DNA from: an uncultured Acidimicrobiaceae bacterium
GTDB lineage: Bacteria; Actinomycetota; Acidimicrobiia; Spongiisociales; SHLN01
DNA length: 36,337 nucleotides
Reading direction: 5' to 3'
NCBI GenBank assembly: GCA_947259275.1
Contig: CAMYMH010000028.1
Location: 1-36,337, forward strand
The position numbers and the translations under genes are program-made. Under the pieces are notes generated by a model. That model made no database searches and had not been told where the DNA came from. It saw only the letters and a program-made list of their open reading frames with translations. Positions 1-6,912 of the stretch are shown piece after piece. Numbering within the stretch: the first letter of the stretch is position 1; each line of letters starts with the position of its first letter.

Positions 1-100
1 TACGAAACCAACCAACACCGCCGCCACGCCCTCGAGGCCTTCCTACACAAATACAATCACCACCGACCCCACTCAGAACTCAAAGGCCAGTCACCCATGC

Positions 101-369
<269 letters not shown>

Positions 370-370
370 C

Positions 371-445
371 GGCGGCGTAGCTCAGACTGGTTAGAGCGCT
401 CGGCTCATAATCGAGAGGTCGGTGGTTCAAGTCCACCCGCCGCTA
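371..445 (+). tRNA. tRNA-Met (anticodon CAT), probably elongator
   Basis: A 75-nt cloverleaf: acceptor GGCGGCG (371-377) with CGCCGCT (438-444, G1-U72 pair), anticodon stem CTCGG/TCGAG around loop CTCATAA, T-arm GGTGG-TTCAAGT-CCACC, discriminator A445. The anticodon stem lacks the three consecutive G-C pairs of initiator tRNA, so it is not the initiator. A lysidine-modified tRNA-Ile(CAT) cannot be excluded from sequence. Position next to tRNA-Thr and rpmG favours elongator tRNA-Met. Confidence 0.92.
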
Positions 446-463
446 CGGACAGAGAGGTTCAAC

Positions 464-625
464 ATGCCATCCCAGAAGCGACCGATAATCACGCTGGCTT
501 GCGAAGAGTGCAAGGGGCGGAATTACGTCACCGACAAGAACAGATCAAACACACGCGATCGGTTGGAGCTCAAGAAGTACTGCAACCGGTGCCGCAAGCA
601 CACCCCGCACAAAGAGACCCGATGA
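464..625 (+). CDS. rpmG: 50S ribosomal protein L33, zinc-binding type
   Basis: A 53-residue protein starting at ATG 464, preceded by the purine-rich AGAGAGG at 451-457. An upstream in-frame start at 422 would lie inside the tRNA-Met T-arm and is rejected. L33 is a small protein of the large ribosomal subunit near the E site. Two CxxC pairs (CEEC near residues 13-16 and CNRC near 41-44) would bind one zinc, the C+ form of L33. The gene follows tRNA-Met by 18 nt and precedes the dehydratase gene by 19 nt, as in other actinobacteria where this block leads to secE-nusG. A zinc-free paralogue, common in actinobacteria, would have to lie elsewhere. Confidence 0.96.
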   Translation: MPSQKRPIITLACEECKGRNYVTDKNRSNTRDRLELKKYCNRCRKHTPHKETR

Positions 626-644
626 CCTCGTTGGTCCCGGCGCC

Positions 645-1505
645 ATGAGCGGGGACCTCGCCGACCTGGCCGGGCGGACGTACGGTCCGTTCCACCTCCG
701 CACGTCGGTTGAGAAGGTCGAGGAGTTCGTACACGCCACCGGCGACGATCCGGAGCGGTGGGAGTTCCACGTGCCGCCCGGGTTCGCGGCGGTTGCCCTG
801 TTCAAATCCGCCCCCGCCTTTTTCGAAGACGAGGACGCGGCCGACTACGCCAAGACCCTCGTGCATGTGGATCAGACCTTTCGCTGGCACCGGCCGTTTC
901 CCCAGGAGATCGACACCAGAGTGACCGGTCAGGTCGAAAGCGTCCGCCACCGGGGAGAGATGTTCTTTGTCACCTTCACCACTCGCACCGAGGGCGACGA
1001 CGGCGTTTTGTTCGTCGAAGCCTCGTCGACCTTTCTGATGACGGAGGGTTCGTTGCCCCAAGAGAAGGTTGCGGTGGAGTCCGAGCCCGCCTGGGATGAG
1101 CGGGCCGAGAACCAGCTCCCGGTCCCGGTCGACCTTCCGGGGATCGGCGAGTCGCTGCCACCGATGCTCAAGTCGGCCAGCCGGGCCGACCTGGTGCGAT
1201 ACGCGGGCGCCACCCGGGATTGGAACCCGATCCACTGGGACCACGATGCGGCGGTGGCGGCCGGGCTGCCCGGCGTCATCGGCCATGGTCTGCTGATGGC
1301 GGCATGGGTATCGCAGGCCGCCGGCCGGGTGGTTGGCGGCCCGGCGCCGCTGCGCCACATGCGACTGCGATTCCGCCAGCCGCTGCGGCCAGGGGTTCAG
1401 GCCGAAATCTCGGCCGACGTAAAGTCGCCTGATGTTCTAGCCTGCGTCATCCGGTCCGCCGGTACGGACCTGGTGACCGCAGACGCAACCTTGGGAGGCC
1501 GCTGA
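645..1505 (+). CDS. Fused double-hotdog MaoC-type dehydratase (HadA-HadB-like)
   Basis: A 286-residue protein. Residues ~5-135 resemble the MaoC-like N-terminal hotdog (HadA type). Residues ~160-286 form a second hotdog with the hydratase signature RDWNPIHWD: D192, N194 and H197 are the expected active-site residues, followed by GLPGVIGHGLLMA. The family hydrates enoyl thioesters or dehydrates 3-hydroxyacyl thioesters; in mycobacteria HadAB/HadBC do this for FAS-II. Here one gene replaces hadA and hadB at the same place between rpmG and tRNA-Trp. The start has no clear ribosome binding site, so coupling to rpmG 19 nt upstream is likely. Substrate (fatty acyl-ACP or a CoA ester) cannot be told. 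The double-hotdog class is firm; the specific role is inferred from location. Confidence 0.85.
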   Translation: MSGDLADLAGRTYGPFHLRTSVEKVEEFVHATGDDPERWEFHVPPGFAAVALFKSAPAFFEDEDAADYAKTLVHVDQTFRWHRPFPQEIDTRVTGQVESVRHRGEMFFVTFTTRTEGDDGVLFVEASSTFLMTEGSLPQEKVAVESEPAWDERAENQLPVPVDLPGIGESLPPMLKSASRADLVRYAGATRDWNPIHWDHDAAVAAGLPGVIGHGLLMAAWVSQAAGRVVGGPAPLRHMRLRFRQPLRPGVQAEISADVKSPDVLACVIRSAGTDLVTADATLGGR

Positions 1506-1644
1506 ACAATGCATGTCACCACCCATCTCGACGGCCAATCATCACCGAGGCGGTCATGAGCGAGCGAGCACTGTACCTTCGCCAGTGCCGGCGCGGAGCG
1601 GAGGTCATGACCATTGAGCAGGGAGCGGCGTCCTCGACGCTCGC

Positions 1645-1664
1645 CAATACTTCGTCCAGTATTG
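1645..1664 (+). promoter_or_regulatory. Perfect inverted repeat before the ECF sigma gene
   Basis: CAATACT, six bases, then AGTATTG. This is a perfect 7-bp inverted repeat in the 244-nt gap between the dehydratase and the sigma gene. Its 3' arm overlaps TTGACT (1662-1667), which could be a -35 element; no strong -10 follows at 16-18 nt. It may be an operator or simply a hairpin. The rest of 1506-1749 shows no gene I would support. Confidence 0.4.
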
Positions 1665-1749
1665 ACTCGGTCTGCGTCCTTGCGATTGGCGCGCCTGGCC
1701 GCCGATATCGGCAACGGCATTATTCAACACCTTCCTAGGGAGTAACCCG

Positions 1750-2310
1750 ATGGCCGATCGCAACGTCAAAGCAACCGATGAGTTGCTCGATCGCGCCCGG
1801 CAGGGCGACGAGGGTGCATTCACCGAGCTCGTGCGTCACCATCAAAACGAGGTGTTCACACTGGCATTGCGGCTGCTCGGTAACTACGAGCTGGCAGCCG
1901 ATGCTGCCCAGGAAACATTCATCCGCGCCTGGCGGGCGCTTCCCCGGTTCCGGGGCGACGCCGCCCTCTCGACTTGGCTGCACCGGATAACCGTCAACAC
2001 CAGTTGGACGCTCGGCCGTCGCGCCCAACGTCATTCCGCCGTCGTCCTCGATGAGGCGCTCCCCCTGAACGATGATTCGGCACCTTCCCCGGAGGCATCG
2101 GCCGAGACCGCCGAGCTGGGCGGCCGTTTGCGGGCCGCCGTCTCAGAGCTGCCAGACCCGCAACGGGCCGTCGTGGTGCTCAAGGACATCTACGGGTGGT
2201 CGCACGCCGAGGTCGCCAAGGCGTTGGACATCAGCGTGACGGCGGCCAAGGTCCGGTTGCACCGTGCCCGCCAAAAACTCAAGGAGAAGCTGTGGCGAGA
2301 AATGGAGTGA
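1750..2310 (+). CDS. RNA polymerase sigma factor, ECF subfamily
   Basis: A 186-residue protein with the two-domain layout of ECF sigma factors. Region 2 spans about residues 10-85, with AADAAQETFIRAWRAL and FRGDAALSTWLHRI as the core-binding and -10-melting helices. An acidic linker covers ~95-120. Region 4 spans ~125-180, with LPDPQRAVVVLKDIYGWSH and SVTAAKVRLHRARQKL as the helix-turn-helix that reads the -35. AGGGAG at 1735-1740 is the ribosome binding site. The next gene, a zinc-type anti-sigma candidate, overlaps it by 19 nt, so the two are translationally coupled. ECF factors respond to envelope or redox stress, but the signal here is unknown. The pair interrupts the usual had-trpT-secE order, so it is probably a lineage-specific insertion. 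Confidence 0.93.
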   Translation: MADRNVKATDELLDRARQGDEGAFTELVRHHQNEVFTLALRLLGNYELAADAAQETFIRAWRALPRFRGDAALSTWLHRITVNTSWTLGRRAQRHSAVVLDEALPLNDDSAPSPEASAETAELGGRLRAAVSELPDPQRAVVVLKDIYGWSHAEVAKALDISVTAAKVRLHRARQKLKEKLWREME

Positions 2311-2618
2311 CGCTCGCCTGCGCCGTGCGGTCTCATCGTCTTGCCGGCGACCCGGATCTCAATGACGGCCACATTGCCTCGTGTCTCCACTGCCAGGTGG
2401 AGGCAGTTCGGTATCGCACTCTCCGGCGCCAGCTGGCGCTTCTGCGACTGCAAGCGGTTGATGCCCCACCAGGTTTCGCCGGCGTCATCCGGTCCGGCTT
2501 GGGTGAGGAGCCTGCGGTGCCGAAGAAGGCATCAGGAGTCGAAGCGGCGGTGGCGGCGGCCGGCCTGGCCGCGGTGGCCGGTGCCGTGGCACTCTGGCGT
2601 CGCAGCCTGAGCGCCTAA
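2292..2618 (+). CDS. Small membrane-anchored zinc-type anti-sigma factor
   Basis: A 108-residue protein starting at GTG 2292, chosen because AAGGAG lies at 2281-2286 inside the sigma gene and because the frame overlaps its stop (2308-2310). H27, C31 and C34 form H-x3-C-x2-C, the signature of zinc-binding anti-sigma (ZAS) domains. A hydrophobic Ala/Val-rich segment near residues 84-102 followed by WRR looks like one C-terminal membrane helix. Between them is a basic amphipathic stretch (residues ~38-55). The expected role is to hold the upstream ECF factor at the membrane until a signal arrives. Almost nothing follows the helix, so there is no large extracytoplasmic sensor. The upstream Cys or His ligand of canonical ZAS motifs may be C10 or H15. 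Function is inferred from motif and neighbour. Confidence 0.8.
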   Translation: MARNGVTLACAVRSHRLAGDPDLNDGHIASCLHCQVEAVRYRTLRRQLALLRLQAVDAPPGFAGVIRSGLGEEPAVPKKASGVEAAVAAAGLAAVAGAVALWRRSLSA

Positions 2619-2668
2619 GCTGCTCGACGAAAGCGCACCAGCGATGCCCCGTTGGGTGAACGTGCGCT

Positions 2669-2674
2669 TATACT
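2669..2674 (+). promoter_or_regulatory. Candidate -10 box for tRNA-Trp/secE/nusG
   Basis: TATACT is a near-consensus -10 box lying 46 nt before tRNA-Trp. TTGGGT at 2652-2657 is too close (11 nt) to be a good -35. It is the strongest -10-like sequence in the 102-nt gap after the anti-sigma gene. Confidence 0.4.
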
Positions 2675-2720
2675 CGGGCCGTCTCGCAGGGCTGTCGCCC
2701 TAGGATTCGGCTCACCACAA

Positions 2721-2794
2721 AGGGGTGTAGCTCGAATTGGCAGAGCGCCGGTCTCCAAAACCGGAGGTTGTGGGTTCGAGTCCCACCGCCCCTG
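2721..2794 (+). tRNA. tRNA-Trp (anticodon CCA)
   Basis: A full cloverleaf: acceptor AGGGGTG (2721-2727) with CGCCCCT (2787-2793, one U-G pair), anticodon stem CCGGT/ACCGG around CTCCAAA, T-arm GTGGG-TTCGAGT-CCCAC, discriminator G2794. Its place just before secE is the conserved actinobacterial trpT-secE-nusG order. Confidence 0.96.
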
Positions 2795-2837
2795 CTTAAG
2801 GCTCCCAGCCAAAGGGGGCCTGTGTACAGAGGATCTG

Positions 2838-3146
2838 ATGAACAGAGAACTTCGTCGGCAGCAAGCTCGCCAGGAGCGGCTCGACAAGAAACAAGGGAAG
2901 CCGAGCAAGCAGGCTGCCGCCCAGCGCGCCGCCGGCAAGGCCGTGGGTGAGAGCCGCGAGCGCCGCAGCATCCGTACCTACCTCCACGAGGTCCGGCAGG
3001 AACTCGCCAAGGTCGCCTGGCCCGATCGCCACACCCTCACTACCTACACGGCGGTTTCGCTCATCGCCACCATTGCCCTCACCTTCTACACCGCCGGGCT
3101 CGACTTCGTGTTCAAGAACGCATTCGTCGACCTGCTTCTCGGATGA
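2838..3146 (+). CDS. secE: Preprotein translocase subunit SecE
   Basis: A 102-residue SecE, the small subunit that clamps SecY in the inner-membrane translocon. Residues 1-45 are a basic, charged N-terminal region. Residues ~48-62 (RTYLHEVRQELAKVAWP) are the conserved amphipathic helix and hinge, and residues ~68-95 form the single membrane helix. The size fits the one-helix SecE of most bacteria rather than the three-helix E. coli form. The ATG at 2838 has AGAGG at 2828-2832 upstream; an in-frame start at 2652 would overlap tRNA-Trp and is rejected. Its stop overlaps the nusG start as ATGA (3143-3146), the usual secE-nusG coupling. Confidence 0.96.
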   Translation: MNRELRRQQARQERLDKKQGKPSKQAAAQRAAGKAVGESRERRSIRTYLHEVRQELAKVAWPDRHTLTTYTAVSLIATIALTFYTAGLDFVFKNAFVDLLLG

Positions 3147-4156
3147 CCAGCATGGAAGACCAGGCCACTCCGCAGGTGGATCTACCTGCCGACGAGGACG
3201 TCGAGGCATCCGATTCGGTCGAAGCCGAACCGGTCGGCGTCGATCCGGATTCCGCCGACGCTCCCGTGTCGGAAGAGCCTGAAGCCGGCGGCGCGTTTGC
3301 GGCCGCCTTTGCCTCGGTTGGTCTGACATCCAGCGACCGCCTCGAGGAAGTGCTCTCACATCGGGAGGAGGAGGCCGAACCATCCGAGGAGCCCGAATCC
3401 GAGGAAACGGTAGAAGCGCCCGCCGCCGAGGCCAAAGCCGCTCCCGAGGCGGCCGAAGTTGCAGTGGCCGAGGCAACCACCGAGGCTGAAGTGGAGGCTG
3501 AAGCTGCTCCGGCGGCGGAAGATGAGGCTGAGGCGGAGGGTGAGGAAGCAGAGGACGAAGAGGACGCAGAGGACGCTGAAGCACCGGTCGATGCCGGACC
3601 CGCCAGTCCCTATGACCTTGCGGGAGACTGGTACGTCATTCACTCGTACTCCGGTTACGAGAACAAGGTCAAGGCAAACCTCGAGACTCGCATCCACTCA
3701 ATGCACATGGAGGGCGAGATCTTCGACGTCGTCATTCCAATGGAGGACGTCGTGGAGATCAAGGGCGGCCGCAAGGTCACCGTGCCCAAGAAGGTGTTCC
3801 CCGGTTACATCCTGGTTCGCATGTATCTGACCGACGACTCGTGGTTCGCGGTCCGCAACACGCCGGGGGTCACCGGATTCGTCGGCTCGGGCACCAAGCC
3901 GGTACCCCTCTCCCGGCGTGAGGTCGAACGCATCCTCGGCGTCAAGAAGGAAGAGGCGGTCGGCAAGGCTGCTCCACGCTTCCAGCCCAGCTGGGGCGTG
4001 GGAGAGACTGTCCGGGTGACGGACGGTCCGTTCGCCGATTTCAACGGCGTCATCGAGGAGATCAACCTCGATCAGTCCAAGGTCCGCGTTCTGGTTAACA
4101 TCTTCGGCCGCGAGACCCCGGTCGAGCTCAACTTCGAACAGATTGTGAAGCTGTAG
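3143..4156 (+). CDS. nusG: Transcription termination/antitermination factor NusG with long acidic N-terminal extension
   Basis: A 337-residue protein. The conserved core begins near residue 161 (GDWYVIHSYSGYE), with the NGN domain at ~163-265, including PKKVFPGYILVRM, and the KOW domain at ~282-337. NusG binds the beta-prime clamp, modulates pausing and Rho termination, and links RNA polymerase to ribosomal S10. The first ~160 residues are low-complexity Glu/Ala/Pro sequence. Actinobacterial NusG often carries an acidic extension, but this one is nearly as long as the core. One more ordered patch (GAFAAAFASVGLTSSDRLEEV, residues ~50-70) may be a short helix. The start ATG overlaps the secE stop; ATG 3152 is a possible alternative. 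The extension is expressed if either start is used. Confidence 0.95.
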   Translation: MTSMEDQATPQVDLPADEDVEASDSVEAEPVGVDPDSADAPVSEEPEAGGAFAAAFASVGLTSSDRLEEVLSHREEEAEPSEEPESEETVEAPAAEAKAAPEAAEVAVAEATTEAEVEAEAAPAAEDEAEAEGEEAEDEEDAEDAEAPVDAGPASPYDLAGDWYVIHSYSGYENKVKANLETRIHSMHMEGEIFDVVIPMEDVVEIKGGRKVTVPKKVFPGYILVRMYLTDDSWFAVRNTPGVTGFVGSGTKPVPLSRREVERILGVKKEEAVGKAAPRFQPSWGVGETVRVTDGPFADFNGVIEEINLDQSKVRVLVNIFGRETPVELNFEQIVKL

Positions 4157-4195
4157 TGCCCACGACAACCGCCACCCCCGGATTCAGGAGCACTG

Positions 4196-4624
4196 ATGGG
4201 TCGTAAGAAACTGATGGCCGTCATCAAGCTGCAGGTGCCCGCCGGCCAGGCGAGCCCGGCTCCGCCGGTTGGCCCGGCGCTCGGTCAGCACGGTGTCAAC
4301 ATCATGGACTTCGTGCAGGCGTACAACGCTCAGACTGCCGACCAGCGCGGCACCATCGTTCCGGTCGAGATCAACGTGTACGAGGACCGCAGCTTCACGT
4401 TCATCACCAAGACACCTCCGGCGGCCGTGCTCCTGCGCCAGGCGGCCCGGGTCGCCAAGGGATCACCCGAACCGCACAAAGAGAAAGTGGCCTCGGTCAC
4501 CCGGGCCCAGGTCAAGGAGATCGCGGAGACAAAGATGCCCGACCTCAATGCCAACGACATTGAGGCGGCCATGAAGATCGTTGAAGGAACCGCCCGTTCG
4601 ATGGGCTTCACCGTCGAGGGATAA
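4196..4624 (+). CDS. rplK: 50S ribosomal protein L11
   Basis: A 142-residue protein of standard length. The N-terminal domain (residues ~8-70) has [20 protein letters not shown] and the flexible proline-rich hinge. The C-terminal RNA-binding domain (~75-140) includes [13 protein letters not shown] and a Gly-rich end. L11 binds the GTPase-associated centre of 23S rRNA with L10-L12 and is the site of thiopeptide action and RelA activation. AGGAG at about 4184-4188 precedes the ATG. It lies 39 nt after nusG and 53 nt before rplA, so rplKA is probably co-transcribed with secE-nusG. Confidence 0.97.
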   Translation: MGRKKLMAVIKLQVPAGQASPAPPVGPALGQHGVNIMDFVQAYNAQTADQRGTIVPVEINVYEDRSFTFITKTPPAAVLLRQAARVAKGSPEPHKEKVASVTRAQVKEIAETKMPDLNANDIEAAMKIVEGTARSMGFTVEG

Positions 4625-4677
4625 CACAACAACCGAGCGTGGGAGGCCGACGGCCGCTTGCACCACGAGGAGTAGAT

Positions 4678-5394
4678 ATGCCAAAGCACGGCAAGAGATT
4701 CAACGTCGCATCCGAGCCCATCGACCCCGCCGAAAGCTATGAGCCGCGCCAGGCGCTCGGATTCGTCAAGGCCGGAGCCGTCGCCAAGTTCGACGAGACC
4801 ATTGAGGCCAACTATCGCCTCGGGATTGACTCTCGCCACGCCGACCAGAACGTGAGAGGCACCGTCTCGCTGCCGCACGGCACCGGCAAGTCGATCCGGG
4901 TTGCCGTGTTCGCCACCGGCGACAAGGCCAAGGAGGCCGAGGACGCCGGAGCAGATTTGGTGGGTGGCAAGGAGCTCGCCGAAGCCATCCAGGGCGGCCG
5001 CGATCTGGACTTCGATCTCACCATTGCGACGCCGGACCTCATGTCCGAAGTGGGCAAGGTGGGCAAGATCCTCGGGCCGCGCGGGCTCATGCCAAACCCC
5101 AAGGCGGGCACGGTGACCTTCGACATCTCGAAGACCGTCGAGGAGTTCAAGGCCGGCAAGATCGAATATCGCAACGACCGGGCCGGCAATGTTCACGGCG
5201 TAATCGGCAAGGCCTCCTTCGAGCTCGAGCAGCTTGTGGTCAACCTGGCCGCCTTCACCGACGAGATCGTCCGCTCCCGGCCGGCAGCCACCAAAGGCCG
5301 TTTTATCCGCAATCTGTCGGTGTCTTCGACCATGGGGCCGGGGGTTCGGGTCGACCTGTCCCACATCGACGACTTAGCTGCGATGGTGCACTAA
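4678..5394 (+). CDS. rplA: 50S ribosomal protein L1
   Basis: A 238-residue protein of usual length for L1, which binds the mobile L1 stalk of 23S rRNA and, in many bacteria, its own mRNA leader as a repressor. Recognisable stretches are GKILGPRGLMPNPKAGTV (residues ~136-153) and the C-terminal KGRFIRNLSVSSTMGPGV. ATG 4678 is chosen because ACGAGGAGTAG lies just upstream; an in-frame ATG at 4639 would add 13 residues not seen in L1. The stop at 5392-5394 is followed two bases later by a 7-bp tandem repeat and a hairpin, which separate this operon from the next genes. Confidence 0.97.
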   Translation: MPKHGKRFNVASEPIDPAESYEPRQALGFVKAGAVAKFDETIEANYRLGIDSRHADQNVRGTVSLPHGTGKSIRVAVFATGDKAKEAEDAGADLVGGKELAEAIQGGRDLDFDLTIATPDLMSEVGKVGKILGPRGLMPNPKAGTVTFDISKTVEEFKAGKIEYRNDRAGNVHGVIGKASFELEQLVVNLAAFTDEIVRSRPAATKGRFIRNLSVSSTMGPGVRVDLSHIDDLAAMVH

Positions 5395-5396
5395 CC

Positions 5397-5420
5397 CAGT
5401 CGCCAGTCGCCAGTCGCCAG
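5397..5420 (+). repeat. Heptamer array CAGTCGC x3
   Basis: Three perfect tandem copies of CAGTCGC (5397-5417) plus CAG, starting two bases after the rplA stop codon. One of several 7-bp arrays in this window placed directly after stop codons. Confidence 0.9.
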
Positions 5421-5442
5421 CCAACGCCCTTTCGGGGTTGGC
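5420..5442 (+). terminator. Hairpin after rplA, possible terminator
   Basis: GCCAAC, a bulged G, CCC, loop TTTC, then GGGGTTGGC: a nine-pair stem. No T-run follows, so termination at this hairpin is only possible, not shown. Confidence 0.4.
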
Positions 5443-5458
5443 AATGTGACGGTGCCGG

Positions 5459-5464
5459 TAGTGT
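5459..5464 (+). promoter_or_regulatory. Leaderless-type -10 box of the small membrane protein gene
   Basis: TAGTGT (TANNNT) lies 7 nt before ATG 5472, so the transcript would start at or next to the start codon. No ribosome binding site is present in the gap, which fits a leaderless mRNA. Confidence 0.45.
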
Positions 5465-5471
5465 TTGACCT

Positions 5472-5846
5472 ATGTACCGGCGAGGATTGCTTGTAGCCGC
5501 CGGCCTGCTGATAGCACTCGCTTTGCTGATCAGTTCTTGGGAGTTCACGGTCACGACCGGCGGATCGTTTGGGTCGACCCCACGCGATCACCTATGCGGT
5601 TCGACCTTCGGCGTGTTCTTTCAGGACACCTACGAGCCGGGGGTTGAGGGAACCTTCCTGCGCCGGCGCTGCTATGAGGAGTCGAAGCAGCGGATCGCCA
5701 GTCTCGGGTTTCTGTCGGCGCTTGCAGCCGGCCTCGCGATCCTCGGCCTGGTCCGCGGAAAGGCCCCGCCGTTGCGCAGCATCGACGTCCTAACGCCCTT
5801 GCCAACCAAGGAGGAGATGGAAGACTCGTGGGTCGGCGATTCATAG
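5472..5846 (+). CDS. Small two-helix membrane protein, unknown function
   Basis: I do not recognise this 124-residue protein. It has an N-terminal hydrophobic helix (residues ~5-22), a polar loop (~25-74) with C42 and C67, a second helix (~76-95), and a charged C-terminal tail rich in Asp/Glu. By the positive-inside rule (YRRG at the start, RGK after helix 2) both ends should be cytoplasmic. The loop, with its two cysteines, would then be outside and could form a disulfide. It sits between rplA and rplJ, where most actinobacteria have nothing or unrelated inserts, and likely has its own leaderless promoter. Codon use matches neighbours and the frame is well separated from others, so it is probably real. 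Confidence 0.65.
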   Translation: MYRRGLLVAAGLLIALALLISSWEFTVTTGGSFGSTPRDHLCGSTFGVFFQDTYEPGVEGTFLRRRCYEESKQRIASLGFLSALAAGLAILGLVRGKAPPLRSIDVLTPLPTKEEMEDSWVGDS

Positions 5847-5894
5847 GTTGGCGGTAGCTCGCCCGGTTGGTTAACCTCCCGCCTCACAACCCAA

Positions 5895-5990
5895 TAGCTC
5901 CAGACCGGAGACCGCCGGTGCCATTCGTGGCCGAAGATGCCTGCGCAGGTCGGAACCCTCGAGGCTCCCACCTATCCGGTCGGAGCCTTT
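5895..5990 (+). ncRNA. Candidate L10 leader (autoregulatory mRNA structure of rplJL)
   Basis: The 167 nt before rplJ hold several stems. ACCGG-AGACCG-CCGGT spans 5904-5919. A purine-rich internal region GCCGAAGATGCC lies near 5930-5941. GGCTCC (5963-5968) pairs with GGAGCC (5982-5987), followed by TTT. In many bacteria the L10-(L12)4 complex binds a kink-turn in this leader to repress rplJL. The position and stem order fit, but a covariance-model match was not possible here. Confidence 0.5.
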
Positions 5991-6013
5991 GCTACTGACG
6001 AAGAGGAGCAGGC

Positions 6014-6892
6014 ATGGCACGACCCGAGAAGGTCGCCGTTGTCGACGAGATCAAAGACAAGCTGGAAGCGGCCGAGGCCGTGTTCGTAACCGAGTACCGC
6101 GGTCTCACCGTCGGCCAGCAGCAGGAGCTTCGCCGCTCGCTGAGCAAGGCTGACGCCGAATACAAAGTATTCAAGATGAGCCTGGCCCGGTTGGCTGCCG
6201 AGGCAGCCGGGTTCACCGACCTGCTGGTATGGCTGGAAGGTCCAACCGCGATTGCCTTCACCACCGGCGACCCGGTCCCAACCGCCAAGAGCCTCAAGGA
6301 CTTCTCGGACGCCAATGGGCACCTCGTGGTCAAAGGCGGCTTGTTGGCGGGCGCCACGCTAGACGCCGAGGCGGTTCGCAAGCTGGCGGATATCGAGCCG
6401 CGCGATGTTCTGCTGGCCAAGCTGGCGGGGGCGATGAGTGCTCCCATGTCCAAGCTGGCCGGCCTGATGACCGCCATCCTGCGTCAGCCGGCGACGGCGA
6501 TGCAGCAGCTTCTGGAGAAGAAGGAGGAGGAGTCCCCAGACCCAAGTCCCGAGTCCCAAGCCGAAGAGGACTCCGCTGAGGAGCCTGCCGAAGAGGACGC
6601 CGCCGGGGAGCCCCCGGCCGAAGAGGACTCCGCCGAGGAGCCTGCGGCTGAGGAGTCTGCGGCTGAGGAGTCTGCGGCTGAGGAGTCTGCGGCTGAGCCT
6701 GCTGCCGAGACCGAGGCTGAGGAGCCTGCTGCCGAGCCTGCGGCTGAGGAGCCTGCGGCTGAGGAGTCTGCGGCTGAGACCGAGGCTGAGGAGCCTGCTG
6801 CCGAGACCGAGGCTGAGGAGCCTGCGGCCGAGACCGAGGCTGAGGAGCCTGCGGCCGAGACCGACGATTCTGAAGATTCTGAAGATGAGTAA
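6014..6892 (+). CDS. rplJ: 50S ribosomal protein L10 with a 120-residue acidic C-terminal tail
   Basis: L10 anchors the L7/L12 stalk to 23S rRNA next to L11. Residues 1-170 are a normal L10: [13 protein letters not shown] and the RNA-binding domain, then the C-terminal helix ending MQQLLEKK, which carries the L12 dimers. The frame then continues to residue 292 as a tail of Glu, Ala, Pro, Ser and Thr, against a usual total of ~165-180. The tail starts at a 7-bp repeat array (6530-6557) and continues in 15- and 27-nt repeats, so it is probably a recent repeat-driven extension. It ends [19 protein letters not shown] lies directly before ATG. rplL follows after 20 nt. The L10 call is firm; expression of the tail follows from the open frame. 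Confidence 0.95.
   Translation: MARPEKVAVVDEIKDKLEAAEAVFVTEYRGLTVGQQQELRRSLSKADAEYKVFKMSLARLAAEAAGFTDLLVWLEGPTAIAFTTGDPVPTAKSLKDFSDANGHLVVKGGLLAGATLDAEAVRKLADIEPRDVLLAKLAGAMSAPMSKLAGLMTAILRQPATAMQQLLEKKEEESPDPSPESQAEEDSAEEPAEEDAAGEPPAEEDSAEEPAAEESAAEESAAEESAAEPAAETEAEEPAAEPAAEEPAAEESAAETEAEEPAAETEAEEPAAETEAEEPAAETDDSEDSEDE
6530..6557 (+). repeat. Heptamer array inside rplJ at the L10 core/tail boundary
   Basis: Four consecutive 7-mers: GAGTCCC, CAGACCC, AAGTCCC, GAGTCCC, followed by AAGCCGA. The first starts exactly at codon 173, where a normal L10 would end. The same 7-mers (GAGTCCC, AAGTCCC) occur right after the purH stop codon. Twenty-eight bases is not a multiple of three, so the array is read in changing phase as ESPDPSPES. 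Confidence 0.85.
6644..6856 (+). repeat. In-frame 15-nt and 27-nt repeats encoding the L10 acidic tail
   Basis: GCGGCTGAGGAGTCT is repeated three times in tandem (6644-6688). A 27-nt unit encoding ETEAEEPAA occurs at 6707-6733 and three times in tandem at 6776-6856, with only a T/G difference near its end. The units are multiples of three, so copy-number change would lengthen or shorten the tail without breaking the frame. Confidence 0.9.
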
Positions 6893-6912
6893 CTCTCATA
6901 AGGAGAATTGAT

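Noticed and set aside
1556..1738. A 60-codon frame between the dehydratase and the ECF sigma gene
   Set aside because: No ribosome binding site and an atypical residue mix. It covers the palindrome and likely promoter region.
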